A stretch of DNA of 37,338 bases from assembly GCF_017104645.1 (NCBI RefSeq), contig NZ_JAAGPF010000040.1, positions 1 through 37,338 of the forward strand, given 5' to 3'. Numbering within the stretch: position 1 is the first letter of the stretch; each line of letters opens with the position of its first letter. Positions 33,403 through 37,338 of this stretch are shown here, one piece after another. The position numbers were made by a program, and so were the translations under genes. This DNA comes from Burkholderia sp. Ac-20379. GTDB taxonomy: Bacteria > Pseudomonadota > Gammaproteobacteria > Burkholderiales > Burkholderiaceae. The notes under the pieces are model-generated. The model saw only the letters and a program-made list of their open reading frames with translations, had not been told where the DNA came from and made no database searches.

Positions 33403-34221
33403 ATGAATGCGAACACGAAGGACGGGGGCAGCTCGACCGATGCCGAGGAGGGGGGCAACCTGCTGTTCAACCAGTCCCTGGAGAAGGGACTCTCGGTGCT
33501 GTCGGCGTTCAACACGGAACGCCCGACGATGACGATCGCCGAGATCGCAACCGCATCGGGCATCAACAAGAGTTCCGCGCAGCGCATGGTGTACACGCTC
33601 GAGCAGCTCGGCTATCTGCGCAAACACCCGGTGACGCGCCGCTATCAATTGACGCTGAAGGTCATGAAGATCGGCTACAACTACCTGACGGCCGATCCGC
33701 TGATCGACCTGTCCAATCCGTTTCTCTCCGAACTGACGAACGTCACGTCGGAAACGACCTGCCTGACCGAGCCCGACGGCGACGAGATGGTGTACCTGGC
33801 GCGATTCGTCAGCGCGCAGTTCGTCCCGTTGCACATGCCGATCGGCAGCCGCATTCCCATGTATTGCTCGGCGTCGGGGCGCGCCTATCTGAGCGCCCTG
33901 CACGAAGGCGAGGCGCGCGCCTTGATCGAACAGGCCCAGCGCGTGCAACTGACGCCGCGCACCAAGACGTCGATCGAGGAGATCATGGACGAATTGCGTC
34001 TGACCCGGCAGCGCGGCTACGCGCTGAACGGCGAAGAGATGTTCCTCGGAGACATGACCGTCGCCTCGCCGATCATCGGCAGCAAGGGTCGCCCGTTGGG
34101 CGCCGTCCACATCGTCGCCCCCACGTCGCGATGGACACTGGCGGAAGCGGAGGCAAAACTGGCCCCGCCCCTCTTGCAATCCGCTCGTGCAATTTGCAAC
34201 TCGGCGCGCGCACTGGGCTGA
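33403..34221 (+). CDS. IclR-family transcriptional regulator
   Basis: 272 residues from the ATG preceded by GGAG at 10 bases; an upstream ATG at 33373 adds ten residues but has no ribosome binding site. The N-terminal winged helix includes SLEKGLSVLSAFNTERPTMTIAEIATASGINKSSAQRMVYTLEQLGYL. The C-terminal effector domain contains IGSRIPMYCSASGRAYLSAL, TRQRGYALNGEEMFLGDMTVASPI and GRPLGAVHIVAPTSRWT. Its position divergent from the binding-protein gene suggests it regulates that operon. An 8-bp inverted repeat CAGCCGCT (34244-34251) / AGCGGCTG (34268-34275) after its stop may be a terminator. Confidence 0.92.
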   Translation: MNANTKDGGSSTDAEEGGNLLFNQSLEKGLSVLSAFNTERPTMTIAEIATASGINKSSAQRMVYTLEQLGYLRKHPVTRRYQLTLKVMKIGYNYLTADPLIDLSNPFLSELTNVTSETTCLTEPDGDEMVYLARFVSAQFVPLHMPIGSRIPMYCSASGRAYLSALHEGEARALIEQAQRVQLTPRTKTSIEEIMDELRLTRQRGYALNGEEMFLGDMTVASPIIGSKGRPLGAVHIVAPTSRWTLAEAEAKLAPPLLQSARAICNSARALG

Positions 34222-34393
34222 ACGCGTGGCGGCATGAGCATTCCAGCCGCTTCCGCTTGCCTGGGTGAGCGGCTGCCTGGCTCGGCCCGTCTTGGCATTG
34301 CCAGGTTCAAGCGGATTGCCGCGCAAGATTCGGAGCGCCGCACGAACACGCGGCCTCTACGATGATCGCCAGCCCATTGCGCGGAGATCCATC

Positions 34394-35149
34394 GTGACTG
34401 CCAGCCTCGAACGGCATTCGCCGTTTCCGTCAGCCTCCCCTTCCCCATCTTCCGTGGTGCCCGCTGCATGCGACTGGCGCGCGATTCGCGACGCGTTGAA
34501 TGCGCACGGCGTGGCCGTCGTGCGCGGCCTGCTCGATCGCCGCGCCTGCGACGCGTGGATCGCCGGCTACGACGACGCGGCGCGGTATCGCAGCCGTATC
34601 GTGATGGCGCAGCACAACTTCGGCCGCGGCGAATATCGTTACTTCGGTTATCCGCTTCCGCCCGAACTGGCCGCGCTGCGCCGCGATCTCTATGCGCCGC
34701 TCGCGCCGGTCGCCAACGACTGGCACCGCGCGCTCGGCATCGACACGCGTTACCCGCCCGATCACGATACGTTCCTGCAACGCTGCCATGCGGCCGGCCA
34801 GACGCGGCCGACGCCGCTGATCCTGCGCTACGGCGAGGGCGACTACAACTGCCTGCATCAGGATCTTTACGGCGAGCATGTCTTTCCGCTACAGGTCGCG
34901 ATCCTGCTGTCGCAGCCGGGAGAGGACTTTACGGGCGGGGAGTTCGTGCTGACCGAGCAGCGCCCGCGCATGCAATCGCGCGCGGAGGTGGTGCCGCTCG
35001 AGCGCGGCGACGCGGCGATCTTCGCCGTGCATGGCCGGCCGGTGCAGGGCACGCGCGGCGTGTACCGCGTCAACCTGCGCCACGGCGTGAGCCGGCTGCG
35101 CTCGGGCCATCGGCACACGCTCGGGGTGATTTTTCACGACGCGCAGTAA
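34394..35149 (+). CDS. 2-oxoglutarate/Fe(II)-dependent oxygenase
   Basis: 251 residues from a GTG preceded by GCGGAG at 9 bases; a longer reading from 34265 has no such site and a low-complexity extension. The double-stranded beta-helix iron site is visible: H155 and D157 in CLHQDLYG, H230 in NLRHGVS, and R240 ten residues later as the 2-oxoglutarate carboxylate ligand. LILRYGEGDYNCLHQD and FTGGEFVLTEQRPR are typical of the prolyl-4-hydroxylase-like group. It should hydroxylate a protein side chain or small molecule, with release of CO2 and succinate. It is not in an operon; it stands between the IclR gene and the convergent MFS gene, separated from the latter by 18 bp that include a 14-bp palindrome CGCCATGCATGGCG. 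Confidence 0.85.
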   Translation: MTASLERHSPFPSASPSPSSVVPAACDWRAIRDALNAHGVAVVRGLLDRRACDAWIAGYDDAARYRSRIVMAQHNFGRGEYRYFGYPLPPELAALRRDLYAPLAPVANDWHRALGIDTRYPPDHDTFLQRCHAAGQTRPTPLILRYGEGDYNCLHQDLYGEHVFPLQVAILLSQPGEDFTGGEFVLTEQRPRMQSRAEVVPLERGDAAIFAVHGRPVQGTRGVYRVNLRHGVSRLRSGHRHTLGVIFHDAQ

Positions 35150-35167
35150 GCGCGCCATGCATGGCGT

Positions 35168-36592
35168 TCAGCGCTTCGCGACGCTCGCGCGCAGCCGATC
35201 GCCGGCATTCGCGGCCATCCGCGCATAGCCGGGCAAAGTCAGCAGCGCGAGCACGCCGGCTGCCAGAAACGCCCAGCGGAAATCGGCCATCACGTAGTGC
35301 GTGCCGGTGGCGTCGCCGCGCAGCAGCGAAGCGAGCCGCAACGACATCGCGCCGAATGCGATGCCCATGCCGATCGTCATCTGCTGCGCCGCGCTCGACA
35401 GCGTGCTGGCGGCGCTCGTCTGCTTCGGCGGGACGTCGGCGAACGCGAGCGTGGCCAGCGTCGAGAACTGCATCGAACGCGACAGGCCGTAGACGAACAC
35501 CACCACCAGCGTGATGACGAGCGGCGTGGACGCGGTCAGCCAGCCGCACGCGATCGTCGAAAAACCGGCGATCGTCACGTCGACCAGCGCCACGCGCCGG
35601 AAGCCGAAGCGGTCGAGAATCCACGAGGTCAGCGCCTTCATGCCGAGGTTGCCGGTGGCGCTGGCGAGCAGCAGCAACCCCGACTGGAACGGCGACATGC
35701 CGAAGCCCACCTGGAACAGCAACGGCTGCAGATACGGCACCGCGTTGATCGCGACGCGCGTGAAGGAACCGGTGAAGATCGTGACCGAGAACGTCGGCAC
35801 CTTGAGCGTGGTGAAGTCGAGCAACGGATGCGGCGTGCGCTTCGCGTGCCACCAGGCGGCCGCGCCGAACACGACGGAAGCGGCGATCAGCGCGATCGCC
35901 TCGACGAAATTCGCATCCTGTTGACCGGCCGCTTCGGTGCCGCACAGCATGCAGGTCAGCGTGGCGCCCGACAGCACGAAACCGAGCCAGTCGAGCGGAC
36001 GCGCTTCTTCCGAACGCTCGTTGCGCACCAGCAGCATCACGCACGCCAGCGCGGCGATGCCGAGCGGCACGTTGAGCAGGAAGATCCAGCGCCACGACGC
36101 ATACGTCGTAATGAAGCCGCCCACCGGCGGCCCCACCACCGGCGCCACGATGCCGGGCCACGTGATGGTGGCGATCGCACGCATCAGCTGAGCCTTGTCG
36201 GTGCTGCGCACGACGATCATCCGCCCGACCGGCACCATCATGGCGCCGCCCACGCCCTGCAACAGCCGCGCGGCGGTGAATGTACCCACGCTGTCCGACA
36301 GGCCGCACAGCACCGATGCGATCGTGAACACCGCAATCGCCGAACCGAACACCGTGCGCGAGCCGAAGCGATCGGCGATCCAGCCGCTGATCGGGATGAA
36401 CACTGCGAGCGCAAGCATGTAGGCCGTCATCCCGAGACTCAGCGCATTCGGGCCGACGCCGAACGATTTCGCCATCTGCGGCAGCGCAGTCGCGATCACG
36501 GTGGTGTCGAGATACTCCATGAAGAAGGTCGCGGCCACGAGATACGGAAGGAAACCTGTCGTCTGACGACGATCGACGCTGCTGTCGGTCAT
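35168..36592 (-). CDS. DHA2-family multidrug MFS transporter
   Basis: 474 residues with about 14 hydrophobic segments. FFMEYLDTTVIATALPQMAKSFG is the DHA2 motif D1 (LDxTVxNVALP), GWIADRFGSRTVF is motif A, and GPPVGGFITTYASWRWIFLLNVPLG is motif C with the antiporter signature. It expels toxic compounds in exchange for protons. No regulator is adjacent. Closest described relatives by family are EmrB and QacA-type exporters; the substrate is unknown. Confidence 0.93.
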   Translation of the reverse strand: MTDSSVDRRQTTGFLPYLVAATFFMEYLDTTVIATALPQMAKSFGVGPNALSLGMTAYMLALAVFIPISGWIADRFGSRTVFGSAIAVFTIASVLCGLSDSVGTFTAARLLQGVGGAMMVPVGRMIVVRSTDKAQLMRAIATITWPGIVAPVVGPPVGGFITTYASWRWIFLLNVPLGIAALACVMLLVRNERSEEARPLDWLGFVLSGATLTCMLCGTEAAGQQDANFVEAIALIAASVVFGAAAWWHAKRTPHPLLDFTTLKVPTFSVTIFTGSFTRVAINAVPYLQPLLFQVGFGMSPFQSGLLLLASATGNLGMKALTSWILDRFGFRRVALVDVTIAGFSTIACGWLTASTPLVITLVVVFVYGLSRSMQFSTLATLAFADVPPKQTSAASTLSSAAQQMTIGMGIAFGAMSLRLASLLRGDATGTHYVMADFRWAFLAAGVLALLTLPGYARMAANAGDRLRASVAKR

Positions 36593-36722
36593 ACGGAATA
36601 TGTCGAGCGGAATGGGATCAGGCGGAGAATGCCGAGAGGCGTGCGGGCGATTTGAAGCGCGCCGAGCATCCGTGCGTTGCGGCGACGATGGTACTCCGAT
36701 TGCGTGACACGAGGGGCGGAGC

Positions 36723-36740
36723 CCCGCGCGGGCGCGCGGG
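36723..36740 (-). terminator. Possible terminator after the DUF3717 gene
   Basis: CCCGCGC-GGGC-GCGCGGG is a perfect 7-bp stem-loop 30 bp beyond the DUF3717 stop, followed on its left by a second short stem GGGGC-GGA-GCCCC (36713-36725) that shares a few bases with it. On the minus strand no T-run follows; on the plus strand TTTAT does. Either a weak minus-strand terminator or an alternative pair of hairpins. Confidence 0.35.
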
Positions 36741-36770
36741 TTTATCGATGCGGCGGGTTGCCGTGCCGGC

Positions 36771-37013
36771 TCAAACTTCGGTCGCGAGCAGCGCGTCGCG
36801 CTGGTCCTGCGTCAGCGATTTCAGCTCGACGCTCGATTCGCCGTGGAAAATCATCGAACCATATACTTCAGCGAGACAACTGCTTGCGCTGTCGAGCGCG
36901 TAGTCGTCGTGGATCTCGGCCGGCACATACACTTCACGCCAGGCATTGATCGCGGATTCAATTCTCACGATGGAAATCGGCTGAGTCGCTTTATCGCTGG
37001 AAGTTGCAGTCAT
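36771..37013 (-). CDS. DUF3717 family small protein
   Basis: 80 residues from the ATG preceded by AAGGA. A further in-frame ATG at 37059-37061 falls inside a long palindrome and lacks a ribosome binding site, so it is rejected. The pattern ISIVRIESAINAWREVY, CLAEVYGSMIF and LKSLTQDQRDALLA matches DUF3717, a short family I know mainly from Burkholderia and relatives, function unknown. No membrane segment or signal peptide. It sits alone between a transporter gene and the end of an rRNA operon. Confidence 0.75.
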   Translation of the reverse strand: MTATSSDKATQPISIVRIESAINAWREVYVPAEIHDDYALDSASSCLAEVYGSMIFHGESSVELKSLTQDQRDALLATEV

Positions 37014-37032
37014 GATTCCTTGCTGTCGATCC

Positions 37033-37068
37033 CGATGAATCGGATTATCTAAATAATCCAATTCATCG
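37033..37068. promoter_or_regulatory. Long imperfect palindrome in the leader of the DUF3717 gene
   Basis: Two 16-base arms (37033-37048 and 37053-37068) are complementary except for one C/A mismatch, around a CTAA loop; the core is GGATTAT-CTAA-ATAATCC. It lies 20-55 bp upstream of the DUF3717 start, between that gene and the rRNA operon end. It could be a double-stranded operator, a leader hairpin in the mRNA or a small terminator-like structure. The AT-rich core is unusual for this genome. Confidence 0.65.
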
Positions 37069-37184
37069 CGTCATTTGAATGACCGGATAACGGATGCAAT
37101 TCGATCCGTATCGGGGACGCGTAGCATACCACTGCAATTCGCCGTATCGGCGCACTTCGATTTTTAATGAATCAAATCGGAAGT

Positions 37185-37223
37185 GGAAAAGACAAAACCC
37201 CCACTGCCTTGGCAGCGGGGGTT
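37185..37223 (-). terminator. rRNA operon intrinsic terminator
   Basis: On the minus strand a 13-bp stem with one mismatch (arms 37196-37208 and 37211-37223, two-base loop) is followed by TTTTGTCTTTTCC. It begins 12 bases after the 3' end of the 5S rRNA and is a classical strong intrinsic terminator ending the leftward rRNA operon. Confidence 0.9.
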
Positions 37224-37235
37224 CTGAAGGAGGAA

Positions 37236-37338
37236 GCCTGACGATTACCTACTTTCACACGGGCAATCCGCACTATCATCGGCGTAGAGTCGTTTCACGG
37301 TCCTGTTCGGGATGGGAAGGGGTGGTACCGACTCGCTA
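37236..37338 (-). rRNA. rrf: 5S ribosomal RNA (3' part, 5' end beyond window)
   Basis: The minus strand reads TAGCGAGTCGGTACCACCCC through GAACAGGACCGTGAAACGAC and ACGCCGATGATAGTGCGGAT to GTAGGTAATCGTCAGGC, aligning with the conserved loops of bacterial 5S rRNA (CCCATCCCGAACAGG, GAAACG, CGCCGATGATAGT). About a dozen bases of the 5' end are cut off by the window edge. As 5S is normally last in the operon, the 23S and 16S genes should lie to the right and be transcribed toward this window. Confidence 0.95.

Overview
The window is high-GC chromosomal DNA with dense operons. It ends inside a 5S rRNA gene whose sequence, with its terminator, looks betaproteobacterial. A small DUF3717 gene and the strong G/C third-position bias also point to Burkholderia sensu lato. 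The assignment is inference from sequence character, not a database match. I recognised no transposase, integrase, tRNA or CRISPR array; gene spacing is tight and no stretch longer than about 235 bp lacks a gene.

Left part (1-16873): a large carbohydrate or polyol locus built around a divergent promoter at 10570-10765. Leftward runs a string of mostly overlapping genes: cupin-type phosphoglucose isomerase, a divergent shikimate-dehydrogenase-like protein, an SDR, a UlaG-like metallo-beta-lactamase-fold hydrolase, an FGGY kinase, a HAD phosphatase, a glycerol-dehydrogenase-like metal enzyme and a second SDR. After a 200-bp spacer carrying an 11-bp tandem repeat come an FkbM-like methyltransferase, an APH/choline-kinase-like phosphotransferase, a radical SAM protein and an unknown gene running off the left edge. 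Rightward from the same promoter region run a GlcD-type FAD oxidase, a ribose-type ABC importer (binding protein, double ATPase, permease) and a HexR-like RpiR regulator. Uptake, oxidation, phosphorylation, isomerisation, lactone opening and dephosphorylation can all be assigned by family, but the substrate cannot. I consider this the best candidate for an undescribed pathway.

Middle part (17008-29273): etfBA; a convergent DUF3224 gene; a LysE-type exporter divergent from an Lrp-type regulator; a LysR regulator divergent from a guanidinobutyrase-like ureohydrolase (gbuA) and an MHS-type transporter; a ProC-like oxidoreductase; a MocR regulator divergent from an EamA exporter with a clear inverted repeat between them; and a Pit phosphate transporter preceded by a good Pho box.

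Right part (29325-37338): an amino-acid or amine uptake and oxidation operon on the minus strand (SBP, permease, ATPase, DadA/PuuB-like flavoprotein, small cupin) with a divergent IclR regulator; an orphan 2-oxoglutarate/Fe(II) oxygenase; a DHA2-type multidrug transporter; a DUF3717 gene with a long imperfect palindrome in its leader; and the terminator and 3' part of a 5S rRNA, showing that an rRNA operon enters from the right and is transcribed leftward.
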